Assembly (NCBI GenBank): GCA_016787625.1
Contig: JAEUUD010000010.1
Location: 1-38,741 of the forward strand
DNA length: 38,741 bases
DNA from: Cyclobacteriaceae bacterium
Lineage (GTDB): Bacteria; Bacteroidota; Bacteroidia; Cytophagales; Cyclobacteriaceae
Reading direction: 5' to 3'
In this document: positions 1-8,521 of the stretch, in pieces
How positions within the stretch are numbered: the first letter of the stretch is position 1
How the letters are laid out: the number at the start of each line of letters is the position of its first letter
Made by a program: the position numbers and the translations under genes
The notes under the pieces: model-generated
The model's input: the letters and a program-made list of their open reading frames with translations, nothing else
Told to the model about the DNA's origin: nothing
The model's database searches: none

Positions 1-2
1 AG

Positions 3-791
3 ACAGAATTGTCCAAAGCGTTGGCCGAATACTTGTTCAATGATGAAAATGCCATGATACGCATCGATATGAGCGAGTATCAGGAACGACACAGCGTAAG
101 CAGGCTCATCGGTGCTCCACCTGGCTACGTCGGGTATGACGAAGGCGGTCAACTGACGGAAGCTGTGCGACGCAAGCCATACAGCGTCATCCTGCTGGAT
201 GAAATCGAGAAGGCGCACCCGGATGTCTTTAATATCCTGCTTCAAGTATTGGACGATGGAAGACTCACGGACAACAAAGGTCGTGTGGCAAATTTCAAGA
301 ACACCATTGTCATCATGACAACGAACATCGGCTCTGCACTCATTCATGAGCGGTTCGAGAAAATCACCAATGACAGTTTCTTTGAAGTGATGGAAGAAAC
401 CAAAGAGGAGGTTCTTGAATTGCTGAGAAAAAGCATGCGGCCGGAGTTTATCAACCGAATTGATGAAATCGTCATGTTCAGGCCTTTAAGCAAGACTGAT
501 GTACGGAAAATTGTGACAATACAGGTTGAGTTGATCCGCAAGCGACTTTTGGAGAGCGGCATTCAGCTTGACGTAACACCTGCTGCCCAGGACAGGATTG
601 CCCAACTTGGCTTTGATCCTCAATATGGCGCACGCCCACTAAAGCGGGTGCTGCAAAGAGAATTGTTGAATGAATTGTCCAAACAGATACTTTCAGGAAC
701 AATTTCAAAAGACTCCGTCATACAGGTGGACACGCCCAATGAAGTAGAATTTGTATTCCACAACATTGCTCATACCGAACTGGTAAATTAA
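3..791 (+). CDS. clpB: ATP-dependent chaperone ClpB, C-terminal part (5' end outside window)
   Basis: ClpB is a cytoplasmic AAA+ disaggregase that threads aggregated proteins and works with DnaK. Only the second AAA+ domain and C-terminal subdomain are present. The reading frame is already open at base 3 (T-E-L-S-K-A-L), which follows the Walker A motif in this family, so the gene begins upstream. Visible are the pore-loop region ([13 protein letters not shown]), Walker B ([11 protein letters not shown]), sensor 1 (TTNIGS), the [10 protein letters not shown] signature and sensor 2 (YGARPLKR). The C-terminal run [14 protein letters not shown] is typical of ClpB rather than ClpA/ClpC. The TAA stop lies inside a 4-base overlap with the stop of the convergent gene. 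The TTG at 9 is an internal Leu codon, not a start. Confidence 0.95.
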   Translation, partial: TELSKALAEYLFNDENAMIRIDMSEYQERHSVSRLIGAPPGYVGYDEGGQLTEAVRRKPYSVILLDEIEKAHPDVFNILLQVLDDGRLTDNKGRVANFKNTIVIMTTNIGSALIHERFEKITNDSFFEVMEETKEEVLELLRKSMRPEFINRIDEIVMFRPLSKTDVRKIVTIQVELIRKRLLESGIQLDVTPAAQDRIAQLGFDPQYGARPLKRVLQRELLNELSKQILSGTISKDSVIQVDTPNEVEFVFHNIAHTELVN

Positions 792-3064
792 TTGTCGTCG
801 ACAAAAAACTTGATATTCATGCGCGACGTCGTCGCGTAAGGAATAGGTGTCTTGTCCTCCAGCGAAGCAACCTTCACCCGTTCAGGAGCGATGCCCTTTG
901 TGGTTACAAGGTAATTGAGTACCTGAACTTCCCTTTTCTGGTAAATCTCCTGAAGACGGCCGATCAGTCTTTCATGACCGGCGACCTTCCTTGATTTCTC
1001 ATATACCGAAACGAGTTGATCACCGGGTGTATTGAGTTCATTGTTAAGGTAGGCGTGGAATGCTGAGTCATTTGGGTGAAGTGCATCCATTGCTGCCAGC
1101 TCTTCCGGTGTATGGTTTTCTTCCGATTGAATTCGTCTGTTGTGCAAGAGGAATTTCTTTTTTCCCTCACGAAGAGCCAGTTCATCCAATTCCCTCTGGT
1201 CGTTGTACATTCTGACGAGATCAGCATTCATTTCCGGGGTAGTTTCCAATGACTTGACCAAGGCATCAAGAGAAGCCAATTGGGGTTCTGTAAGGTCCGC
1301 CTGAAGGGGTAGCCAGGTGAACCCTTCAAGGAGTTTTTCTTCAACACCTGCTTTGGAAGCCAATAGCTTACCGGGGGCGGCCACCGCCTTGGATATCAGG
1401 TTGCGAAAAACCTGCCAGATTACTTTGCCGACTTTGTAGTTGGGATCATTGAGGTTTCCCTCGATCGGCAACTCCAGGTGCACGTCACCATTTTTGTCGC
1501 GCAGGAGCGCTACGGCCAGCTTGACCGGTACATTGTAAGCAGTCTTGTTCTTGACCTTCTTGCCAACCTTGATCGTTTTGATATCAAGCTTATGGTTGCT
1601 CTTCAGATATTGATTACGCACAGAGCTTTTGCTGACATACGTGCAAATGCCATCGGTAAATGGGTGAGCCACGTAATAGTCTGAGTACGGGTTGAAGTCG
1701 GAGACCTTCAATTTTGTGATCGAATAGTCAATGTCCATGTTGCTGAAGCCATGCGGATCGACGAGCAGCTGCCCGTTGAGTCTGCCAGAAGTGTTAAGAA
1801 TGGAGGCCGCAACCACTTTGATGTTGGCTTCCGATGAACTCACGTGATCCGTCTTGACCATCAGGTCCTCAAGCAAATAGTTGAAGCGGCTGTGCAGCGT
1901 ATAATCATTGAAGATCAGGGTGCCTCCGCGCATGACAAGGCTATCGGCCTTGTATTCACTGAACGCATAGGTTCTTGACATTTCCCTGATGTAGGCGGCC
2001 ATCAAGGCAAACACATTCCCGTAGACCACTGCTTTGGAAAGTGAATCAGATGAAATTCCCGAGCCCTGTGCAGGCTCCTCTTTCATGAGCTTGGTGAAAT
2101 TATTGCCCTGATCAAAGAGTTCAAATTTCAAAAACGGTTTCATGATCGAAGCATAACGGATGTCGTACAACTCGTGGCCAACATCCACAGAATCGATGAC
2201 CAATTTGGCCTCCTCAAGGGCTACCAGGCGGTCCTCCTTCGGATCAGTGAGCGCAAAAGCATTCAGCTTGACTTCGCCTGCCGTAGCGATTTCTGCTGGT
2301 TTCTGAAAATTGCCCGCTATCTGTTGATGACTGGTGAAGAGGCCTTCCAGTTTCCCCGCTCGCATGTAGTCAGCGATGTAGGGATAAAATATGGCAATGT
2401 TAAGAGAATCAAGGGTATAGGATGTCCTGTAGGAAAGGCTATTGATATTCAGGTCCAGCGACCCCGCCATCCTGCCTCCTCTGTCAAACAGAAAACTAAA
2501 GTCATGGACTTCCCTGGGGTCATCCGAACTGATCAGTGGGCAGTTGGTATTCAGCTTGATCACTTTGATCTCACTGTTCAGGTCTTTGTTGACGTAGCTG
2601 AAGATGCCATCGAGGATGGAAATATTCTCCACCCGGAATTCCAGAGGATCACTGACTTCCGGAGGATTAGAAGTACTGTCGGTCGTTGTAAACCTGGTCA
2701 CGAGGTCATCCAGGTTGAAGCCCGGACCTTGTTGAATGATGAAGACCTGGGGTTGTGTTAATGTTACTTCTGTTATGCTGATTTGTCCGATCAGCAGGCG
2801 CAGCATGCCCAAGTTTACATAGAATTCTTCTGCCTGAAAGAAAATTGTCTGACGATCCTGTTCCAGCATGACTGGCTTCTCGACAGTGATTCCACCGGTC
2901 AGAAAATTGAGATCAAGGTCATGCATTCGGATCTGTCTCCCGACGAGTTCCTCGCTGTTTCGTTCAACGTACCATTGAACGATGACAGGAAGTATCGCGA
3001 ACAGAAACAGTATAAATGAAACCGATCCTATCAGCAGAATCTTCTTTCCGCGACTGATTTGCAT
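788..3064 (-). CDS. DUF748 / AsmA-like envelope protein
   Basis: A 758-residue protein with one N-terminal membrane anchor (about residues 8-30) and a large, presumably periplasmic, beta-rich body. The opening pattern (anchor, then a repeat of the kind 'I..V.L..P.V.I...G.FNLDDL') and the central region match DUF748 proteins, relatives of the AsmA/TamB/YhdP group implicated in envelope lipid transport or outer-membrane homeostasis. The last 170 residues are charged and helical and end in a short beta element ([12 protein letters not shown]) of the kind seen at the end of DUF748 proteins. Its stop codon overlaps that of clpB by 4 bases, and it follows the potassium channel gene after 11 bases, so the two minus-strand genes are probably co-transcribed. 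The exact function is not known. Confidence 0.8.
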   Translation of the reverse strand: MQISRGKKILLIGSVSFILFLFAILPVIVQWYVERNSEELVGRQIRMHDLDLNFLTGGITVEKPVMLEQDRQTIFFQAEEFYVNLGMLRLLIGQISITEVTLTQPQVFIIQQGPGFNLDDLVTRFTTTDSTSNPPEVSDPLEFRVENISILDGIFSYVNKDLNSEIKVIKLNTNCPLISSDDPREVHDFSFLFDRGGRMAGSLDLNINSLSYRTSYTLDSLNIAIFYPYIADYMRAGKLEGLFTSHQQIAGNFQKPAEIATAGEVKLNAFALTDPKEDRLVALEEAKLVIDSVDVGHELYDIRYASIMKPFLKFELFDQGNNFTKLMKEEPAQGSGISSDSLSKAVVYGNVFALMAAYIREMSRTYAFSEYKADSLVMRGGTLIFNDYTLHSRFNYLLEDLMVKTDHVSSSEANIKVVAASILNTSGRLNGQLLVDPHGFSNMDIDYSITKLKVSDFNPYSDYYVAHPFTDGICTYVSKSSVRNQYLKSNHKLDIKTIKVGKKVKNKTAYNVPVKLAVALLRDKNGDVHLELPIEGNLNDPNYKVGKVIWQVFRNLISKAVAAPGKLLASKAGVEEKLLEGFTWLPLQADLTEPQLASLDALVKSLETTPEMNADLVRMYNDQRELDELALREGKKKFLLHNRRIQSEENHTPEELAAMDALHPNDSAFHAYLNNELNTPGDQLVSVYEKSRKVAGHERLIGRLQEIYQKREVQVLNYLVTTKGIAPERVKVASLEDKTPIPYATTSRMNIKFFVDDN

Positions 3065-3075
3065 GACCTTAGGCG

Positions 3076-4131
3076 TTATACACCTTCATCAATCTGAAAT
3101 ATCCGTTTGAGCCTTTCTGTTCCCTTGCCATCCATAAGCATGATCAGGTAATCACCATTTTGGATGACCAGGCTGCTCTCGGGGTTCTTGTAGAGTTTCC
3201 GCTGGCCATTTTCTACTCGTACCAACCCGAACAAAATCACATTCGATTGTTTCTTCAAATCGAAGAATGCTTTCTCGTATGGTATTCCAATCAAAGGATT
3301 TGTGCCCCGGATCTGAAATTCCTTCATGTCATACTCATGATCTTCATGCGCATAAGCAATCAATTCCTCACTCAGGATGGCAACATCCGGTTCAAAGATG
3401 TAGCTGGCGAGCAATTTGGACGAGATTTCATTTTTGGAAATGGCGTAGGTACAGCCCGCATTGGTAAACGTGCTCTTCAGGTTGCCATTATCAAGTGTGA
3501 CGACATAATTCAGGTTTTGATAGTGCTTCCTGATATTGATGATATAGACCAGTTTTTCGGTATCGTCATTGAGGTTAATAAAGACAATGGCAGCTTCCTT
3601 GACATTGACTTTTTCAAGAAGCTCGAAATTGTTGTAGTCGGAGAAAAGTGTGAACACCTGATTATCAGGGTAGAATTCATGAATGATGGCAATGCTGGAC
3701 CGGTCTTTGGTAACTACGGCAACCTGGCGACCGGCGGCGATCAGGGTACTAACCACGGACTGTCCGAATTCATTCCATCCAATGATGACGGCATGGTTGC
3801 TGAACTTGGTTCCACCGAAGCCAAGTTCCTTTTGTTCTTTTAGTGTGGTCATAAAGTTTGCAATATTACCAATGATGAAACCATAAACACCGAAACTTGA
3901 AAACAGAAATACAAATCCGATCATCCTGCCCCAGTAGGTCACGGGCAATGCATCACCATATCCGACGGTAGTAAGTGTTTCCATCAAATACCACATGGCA
4001 TCCTGGAGCGTATTGATTTTGCTTCCCGGAATACCACTTTCAAGCTGGAGTAATAACGTGATCAGAATGCCATAAACCGTCAGCACGATCAGAATCGTTG
4101 CAATGGCTCTTCGGATATCAGGACCCTTCAT
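3076..4131 (-). CDS. Two-TM potassium channel with RCK (TrkA-N/TrkA-C) domains
   Basis: A 351-residue inner-membrane ion channel. TM1 spans about residues 8-30. It is followed by a pore helix and the selectivity filter T-V-G-Y-G-D (about residue 57), then TM2 (about 68-92). The cytoplasmic part begins with an RCK-N/TrkA-N Rossmann fold (about 106-225; nucleotide motif IIGWNEFGQSV, with GWNEFG in place of the usual GxGxxG). It ends with an RCK-C/TrkA-C domain (about 262-350). The layout is that of MthK/Kch-type channels gated by ligand or nucleotide. It lies upstream of the DUF748 gene on the same strand. A weak -7-like box (TATGTTTC, bases 4162-4169 on the minus strand) lies about 30 bases upstream. 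Confidence 0.92.
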   Translation of the reverse strand: MKGPDIRRAIATILIVLTVYGILITLLLQLESGIPGSKINTLQDAMWYLMETLTTVGYGDALPVTYWGRMIGFVFLFSSFGVYGFIIGNIANFMTTLKEQKELGFGGTKFSNHAVIIGWNEFGQSVVSTLIAAGRQVAVVTKDRSSIAIIHEFYPDNQVFTLFSDYNNFELLEKVNVKEAAIVFINLNDDTEKLVYIINIRKHYQNLNYVVTLDNGNLKSTFTNAGCTYAISKNEISSKLLASYIFEPDVAILSEELIAYAHEDHEYDMKEFQIRGTNPLIGIPYEKAFFDLKKQSNVILFGLVRVENGQRKLYKNPESSLVIQNGDYLIMLMDGKGTERLKRIFQIDEGV

Positions 4132-4192
4132 GACGAAACGTTTCGATCGCTATTTGTGCAAGAAACATAAAAAAGACTAGTGAAAAAAACGA

Positions 4193-4633
4193 CTAAGGCC
4201 GTTCGCAAGAATGCATGATTGTGGCTACCTGTTTCACGTCAATGAGTCCCCGTTGATGGTCTCCGGTGTTGTAAATGTAAGTGGCAATCTCTGCCAATTC
4301 CAACTCAGTGAGGGACATGACGCCCGGCATGGGTTGATTGTACATGACGTCATTAACAGTGATATCACCTTTCATTCCATATTTCATCCCGCAGATTACC
4401 CTTTCGAGGTTCTGCTCCATAAAATCGGATGAAGCGAGTGGCGGATATACTTTGCGCAAACCCATTCCATCAGATTGATGACAGTTGCTGCAGTGAGTCA
4501 TGTAGAGCTTCTCGCCCTCAACAAGGTACAATTTGTACTTCGGATCAGATGTCGTGCATTGTGCCTGATTCATAACGACGATACATGACATGATAGCAAG
4601 TGCCAACTTCAAAAACCGTGAAATGACAGTCAT
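4193..4633 (-). CDS. Mono-heme c-type cytochrome, exported
   Basis: A 146-residue periplasmic class I-like cytochrome c. An N-terminal hydrophobic signal (about 5-25) is followed by the heme site C48-S-N-C51-H52, the conserved V-Y-P-P-L-A-S-S-D-F stretch and a likely axial methionine in Q-P-M102-P-G. The fold and spacing match the cytochrome at 20287-20706, so the two are paralogues. I place the start at the ATG whose A is base 4633. It comes one base after the TAA stop of the SCO gene (TAATATG), which suggests translational coupling. The in-frame TTG at 4642 would overlap the SCO gene by 8 bases and is less likely. The operon context suggests an electron carrier or terminal oxidase partner whose copper chaperone is encoded next door. 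Confidence 0.9.
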   Translation of the reverse strand: MTVISRFLKLALAIMSCIVVMNQAQCTTSDPKYKLYLVEGEKLYMTHCSNCHQSDGMGLRKVYPPLASSDFMEQNLERVICGMKYGMKGDITVNDVMYNQPMPGVMSLTELELAEIATYIYNTGDHQRGLIDVKQVATIMHSCERP

Positions 4634-4634
4634 A

Positions 4635-5246
4635 TTACTCAACGCTCAGGCGCTTGATGTCGACTATGAGCCTGTTAACATCCAACTCTTTTGTGCCATC
4701 GTATTTTCCTCTGATACGGCCCAGTCTATCGATGAGCAAAAATGCGCCGCTGTGAATAAATCCATCCGGCTCAGTTTTGTCCTCCATGGCCGTGGCGTAA
4801 TAGCTCGTTTGGGCAATCTTGTAAATCGAATCTTTTACCCCCGTTACAAAATGCCATCGCTTGCTCTCAACGCCCAGGCGTTCAGCAAAATCATGAAGCA
4901 ATGCAACGGTGTCATACTCAGGGTCAATGGTGTGTGACAACAGAACAACGTCATCCATCTGTGCTGTAGCTTCATAAACCCGAACCATTTGGGTCTTCAT
5001 GATCGGACAGATGGTTCTGCAAGAGGTAAAGAAAAAATCAGCGACGTAAATTTTTCCGGCAACATCCGCATTGGTAATCACCGTGCTGTCCTGATCAACA
5101 AACTGGAATGGCGCAATGGTATGGTACACCGTATCCATGCCGCTCAAAGACCTTTCTCCAAGAATCGGTAGTTTTTCCTTCCCGCCTGAACAACCAATCA
5201 AAAAGACCATCAGGCCCATCAGTGCACTAGAACAAGTCAATCTCAT
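4635..5246 (-). CDS. SCO1/SenC/PrrC-type copper chaperone lipoprotein
   Basis: A 203-residue thioredoxin-fold protein of the SCO family, which delivers copper to the CuA site of cytochrome oxidase or acts as a thiol sensor. It carries the paired copper-ligand cysteines in T-S-C76-R-T-I-C80-P and the third ligand His165 (F-I-H-S-G-A-F). The N-terminus is a lipoprotein signal with lipobox L-I-G-C19, so it is probably membrane-anchored facing the periplasm. I chose ATG 5246 because it gives a clean lipoprotein signal; an in-frame start at 5273 would only add residues before it. The gene overlaps the end of the MOSC gene by 20 bases and runs straight into the cytochrome c gene, so the three form an operon. 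Confidence 0.93.
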   Translation of the reverse strand: MRLTCSSALMGLMVFLIGCSGGKEKLPILGERSLSGMDTVYHTIAPFQFVDQDSTVITNADVAGKIYVADFFFTSCRTICPIMKTQMVRVYEATAQMDDVVLLSHTIDPEYDTVALLHDFAERLGVESKRWHFVTGVKDSIYKIAQTSYYATAMEDKTEPDGFIHSGAFLLIDRLGRIRGKYDGTKELDVNRLIVDIKRLSVE

Positions 5247-6024
5247 CGCCTTCGTTAATGGTGTTAAAGTCAATGGGAATCACATTCATCCCAAAAAGTA
5301 TTCTGTCTCCTTGCTTACGGTATCGTGACAGGGTTAAGAGAGGTTCCCTTCCTTTTTCTGCAGTATCCTGATTGACGGTGGTGAGGACACAGCGTGCGCA
5401 GGTCTTCACAGCCTTAAACTTGTTCTTGCCAACGACAAAGGTCTTCCACGTGTCCTCTTCATAAGGGGCGCCGCCTGTAAACACAAGGTTTGGACGAAAG
5501 CGATTCATCGGCACAGGCGAATCGAGTCTCGTGTTGAGGTCATCGAGCGACGCCTGGCCAATCACAAGGAGCGGATATCCATCGGCTAGGCCCACATGCT
5601 CTTCACCCGTCCTGTATTGCTCATCAATGAGCCTGGGATTCTGTTCTGGAAACTCCACCAGTCTGCATGGAATTCCCAGGCGCTTCGAAAACCAGGCGCT
5701 ATGCGCAGGTGAGGCTTCAACAACCTGAACCTCGTCATCCCATATCGTTGCCGTGATCTGTTCCCCTTCAAGTGTTCCGCGTCTTGGAAGTATCAACTCG
5801 TCCGCACCATGCCGGACAACGAAAGTATCACCCTGGGCTTTCAGCTTGAAAAGGGCCATGGGTGGTGTTGTCCGCTGTGTCATGAACTTGCCCCGATCAT
5901 CGATCAGCATCCAGCGTCGGTCATTGGTCAGGCCTTTTTCCATAACCGAAGCAGAAGTCATACGGATGCCGCCCAGCGATTTGACGGGATAAATCCATAT
6001 TTCTGTCAGTCTGCGGCGGGTCAT
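5227..6024 (-). CDS. MOSC domain protein (YcbX/mARC-like)
   Basis: A 265-residue protein with a MOSC N-terminal beta-barrel (L-T-E-I-W-I-Y-P-V-K-S-L-G-G onward) and a C-terminal MOSC domain. The conserved MOSC cysteine sits in the segment K-T-C-A-R-C-V-L-T-T-V-N. Family members bind molybdenum cofactor through this cysteine and, in YcbX/mARC, reduce N-hydroxylated compounds. Some members have an additional C-terminal ferredoxin domain; this one ends after MOSC, so it needs a separate electron donor. Start ATG 6024 is preferred over an upstream TTG (6057), which would fall inside the candidate -7 box at 6055-6062. It is first in an operon with SCO and cytochrome c, and divergent from a Crp/Fnr gene. 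Confidence 0.88.
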   Translation of the reverse strand: MTRRRLTEIWIYPVKSLGGIRMTSASVMEKGLTNDRRWMLIDDRGKFMTQRTTPPMALFKLKAQGDTFVVRHGADELILPRRGTLEGEQITATIWDDEVQVVEASPAHSAWFSKRLGIPCRLVEFPEQNPRLIDEQYRTGEEHVGLADGYPLLVIGQASLDDLNTRLDSPVPMNRFRPNLVFTGGAPYEEDTWKTFVVGKNKFKAVKTCARCVLTTVNQDTAEKGREPLLTLSRYRKQGDRILFGMNVIPIDFNTINEGDEIDLF

Positions 6025-6052
6025 CAAAATTTGAAGGGTGAAAAATACACAG

Positions 6053-6085
6053 AACAAAGATCAGAATTAACTTTAGATCGGGAAA
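6053..6085 (-). promoter_or_regulatory. Candidate promoter of the MOSC-SCO-cytochrome operon
   Basis: On the minus strand, GATCTTTG (bases 6055-6062) fits the Bacteroidota -7 element TAnnTTTG except for its first base. TTTC (6082-6085) lies 19 bases upstream as a possible -33 element. It is about 30 bases ahead of the chosen start at 6024. Inference from consensus only. Confidence 0.35.
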
Positions 6086-6092
6086 CGGAGCC

Positions 6093-6773
6093 ATGGGCAA
6101 GGAATCTTCACTTTGGTATTTTGAAAGCGTCAACCTTTACAATGTACTTTGCCCTCACAAGGTGAAGGTGATGGGTGACAAGCATACCTTTCATCACTTT
6201 AGAAAGGACCAGTTCATCTATTTTCCTGATGAGCCCGCCACCCACGTTTACATGATCGCTGAGGGCAGGGTAAGAATTGGTCACTACCTCGATGACGGTA
6301 AAGAAGTTATCAGCGCCATCCTGACGACCGGCGAGATTTTCGGTGAGTTGGCTTTGGCAGGAGAAGAACAAAGGCGCGATTTCGCTCAGTCAATGGATGA
6401 CAGCACCTCAGTATGTCCGCTTGGCATTGAAGATCTGAAATCACTGATGTATGGAAACCGGGAGTTGAGTTTCAGCCTGTTAAAACTGGTCGGCCTTCGG
6501 CTCATCAAACTTGAGCGTAAGATGGAGTTGTTGGTGTTCAAGGATGCACGGACACGAATCATTGAGTTTTTAAAGGACACTGCTTCCTGGAAGGGAAAGA
6601 AAGTTGGGTTTGAAACACTCATCCCGACCAAACTCACTCACAAGGATATCGCAGCATTGACGGGCACGTCGAGACAAACCGTGACAACGATCCTCAATGA
6701 GTTAAAAGAAATGAACTTGATTAATTTTGATCGTCGCCGCATTCTCATACGCGACCTGGAAAACCTCAAGTAA
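6093..6773 (+). CDS. Crp/Fnr-family transcriptional regulator
   Basis: A 226-residue regulator with an N-terminal cyclic-nucleotide-binding-type beta-roll (about 30-140, including the G-E-I-F-G-E-L-A-L-A-G turn), a long dimerisation helix (about 125-160) and a C-terminal winged helix. The recognition segment is L-T-H-K-D-I-A-A-L-T-G-T-S-R-Q-T-V-T-T-I-L (about 177-197). It has no N-terminal cysteine cluster like that of Fnr, so it is not an obvious oxygen-sensing FeS protein; the effector cannot be told. It is divergent from the MOSC-SCO-cytochrome operon across 68 bases, so it may control that operon or itself. A weak -7-like sequence TAACTTTA lies at 6068-6075. It ends 5 bases from the convergent phosphorylase gene. 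Confidence 0.93.
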   Translation: MGKESSLWYFESVNLYNVLCPHKVKVMGDKHTFHHFRKDQFIYFPDEPATHVYMIAEGRVRIGHYLDDGKEVISAILTTGEIFGELALAGEEQRRDFAQSMDDSTSVCPLGIEDLKSLMYGNRELSFSLLKLVGLRLIKLERKMELLVFKDARTRIIEFLKDTASWKGKKVGFETLIPTKLTHKDIAALTGTSRQTVTTILNELKEMNLINFDRRRILIRDLENLK

Positions 6774-6778
6774 GGCGA

Positions 6779-8428
6779 TCAGGAATACATAATGTCGTAG
6801 TACTCCCTGGCCATCCGATTGGATCCATACTCCTCACGAACATCCATCCAGGCCTGTCTCGTTATTGCATACCACTGCTCTGGTTTGTTATAGTAAACAG
6901 GAAGGACCACGTTTTCCAGCAGGTCATAGATTCGTGAGGCCTCCTGGGCATTTTGCTCCTGTTCGTTTAGTGACCGGTCGGCAGGTTCTACAGAAAAGCA
7001 ATTCTTGCCATGATTGGCAAATTCAGGTACCCATCCGTCCGGTATGGAAAGGTTGACGCTGCCGTTCATTGCTGCGGTCATGCCGGATGTACCGGATGCT
7101 TCACGGAAAATTTTGGGATTGTTCAGCCAGACATCCGAGCCACGCTTCAGCAAAGCAGACAGCTTGAGTTCATAACCCGTAAGAATGGCACAATTGGGCA
7201 TCGCCGAGATTTTCTTCATGATATCATTGAACATCTCATTGGAATCTTTGTCTTCCGGATATGGCTTGCCTGCCCAGATCACCTGACAGGGTAAGCCACT
7301 CTTATTCACTACGCGGAAAAATCTTCCCAGATCATTCAAGAGCAGATTGGCTCGTTTGTATCCTGCAAATCGGCGCGCCCACACGATGGTCAATGCACCC
7401 GGATCGAACAGCTTTCCGGTTTGGTCAGACACCACCTGAAACAACTCCTTCTTCATCTCCGCCTTCCTCATGGCAGCAGCTTTCATATTGTCCTTTTCAA
7501 ATGCGGTCTCCAATGCCGGATCGTGCCAATATTTGTGATTCTGTGCATTGGTGATCGACGTGATCTCGCAGATCCCTGCATATCCCGTCCACATCTCCCT
7601 CGATACCTTCCCATGCAGTTTTGAAACAGCATTGGCCTTGCGCGACATGCGAAGGGCTGCCAGTGTGTAGTTGAGGTTCTTGCTCCCTGGCTCGATGAGC
7701 GACTGATAGCTTTCCTTTGAGACGCCATCAAAAAAACTCATGACTTCAAGTTTGCCGGCATCATGCTCCTCATTGCCCGCTACTTCAGGCGTATGGGTGG
7801 TGAATACGACACGCCTTTTTACTTCATCGATACTCTTGTATTTGTCCCAGAGATAAAAACAAAGGGGTAAAGCGTGTCCTTCGTTAAGATGATAAATCTC
7901 CGTCTCACGATGGAGAATGTCCAGCAGCTTTGCTCCGCCATATCCAAGCAGGGAGGACTGGGCTATTCGGGCGCTTTCATGCGCATCATACAGGCGATGA
8001 GAAATGGTCTGAGCCAAATGGTCATTCTCTGGTAAATCAGTCGTGAGAAGAAACAATGGTGCTGTACCAAAAACTTCAGGTTTCAACAGCATGGCCTTCA
8101 CCTTTACTTCGTGATTGTGAATGCGTATGGGAAAAATAATTCCAGTGTCGGTAAGAAAAGAGTAATCCTTCTCCACAAAAGAAGGTTTCATGGTGCCATC
8201 CATGCTTCTTGACTGGTCATAGTAGCCGTACTTCCAGAGGATTCCGATGCCTATGAAATTCTGCTTGAGTTCATACGCGCTACGGAGATGTGAGCCTGAC
8301 AGAAAACCGAGTCCGCCGCTGTATATCTTGAGGGCCTGGTCAATGGCAAATTCCATTGAGAAGTACGCCACCGGTTTTGAGAATTTCTTTTCGAAAGAAT
8401 AGGGAAACAAATCCTTGAGCTCGATCAT
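6779..8428 (-). CDS. Short alpha-glucan phosphorylase homologue (GT35) lacking the PLP lysine
   Basis: A 549-residue cytoplasmic protein related to the TIGR02094 alpha-glucan phosphorylases: A-Y-F-S-M-E-F near residue 21, I-Y-S-G-G-L-G-F-L-S-G near 35, L-N-E-G-H-A near 181, and T-H212-T-P at the position of the catalytic-site histidine. The phosphate-site pair is kept (A-R-R353-F-A-G-Y-K358-R, matching R569/K574 of muscle phosphorylase). In the motif E-A-S-G-T-S-G-M-x-A-A-M-N-G, however, the residue that normally is the PLP Schiff-base lysine is Thr451 (codon ACC on the minus strand, bases 7076-7078). It is also shorter than classical phosphorylases (about 800 residues). It may be an altered-activity or regulatory homologue. 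A candidate -7 box TAGTTTCG lies at 8452-8459. Confidence 0.8.
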   Translation of the reverse strand: MIELKDLFPYSFEKKFSKPVAYFSMEFAIDQALKIYSGGLGFLSGSHLRSAYELKQNFIGIGILWKYGYYDQSRSMDGTMKPSFVEKDYSFLTDTGIIFPIRIHNHEVKVKAMLLKPEVFGTAPLFLLTTDLPENDHLAQTISHRLYDAHESARIAQSSLLGYGGAKLLDILHRETEIYHLNEGHALPLCFYLWDKYKSIDEVKRRVVFTTHTPEVAGNEEHDAGKLEVMSFFDGVSKESYQSLIEPGSKNLNYTLAALRMSRKANAVSKLHGKVSREMWTGYAGICEITSITNAQNHKYWHDPALETAFEKDNMKAAAMRKAEMKKELFQVVSDQTGKLFDPGALTIVWARRFAGYKRANLLLNDLGRFFRVVNKSGLPCQVIWAGKPYPEDKDSNEMFNDIMKKISAMPNCAILTGYELKLSALLKRGSDVWLNNPKIFREASGTSGMTAAMNGSVNLSIPDGWVPEFANHGKNCFSVEPADRSLNEQEQNAQEASRIYDLLENVVLPVYYNKPEQWYAITRQAWMDVREEYGSNRMAREYYDIMYS

Positions 8429-8451
8429 GCTTTGATGATTTTTGAACGCTG

Positions 8452-8459
8452 CGAAACTA
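8452..8459 (-). promoter_or_regulatory. Candidate -7 box of the phosphorylase homologue
   Basis: TAGTTTCG on the minus strand resembles the Bacteroidota -7 element TAnnTTTG with one mismatch. It lies 23 bases upstream of the ATG at 8428. No clear -33 element was seen. Confidence 0.3.
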
Positions 8460-8521
8460 GTAAAACAAAAAGAATTTAGGGAACGGCTGACATGACAGAT
8501 CGCCGCAAACGATTGAAGAGA

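Noticed and set aside
3160-3843. A 227-codon plus-strand open frame (and a similar one at 2174-2761)
   Set aside because: Both are antisense to the potassium channel and DUF748 genes and look like chance frames.
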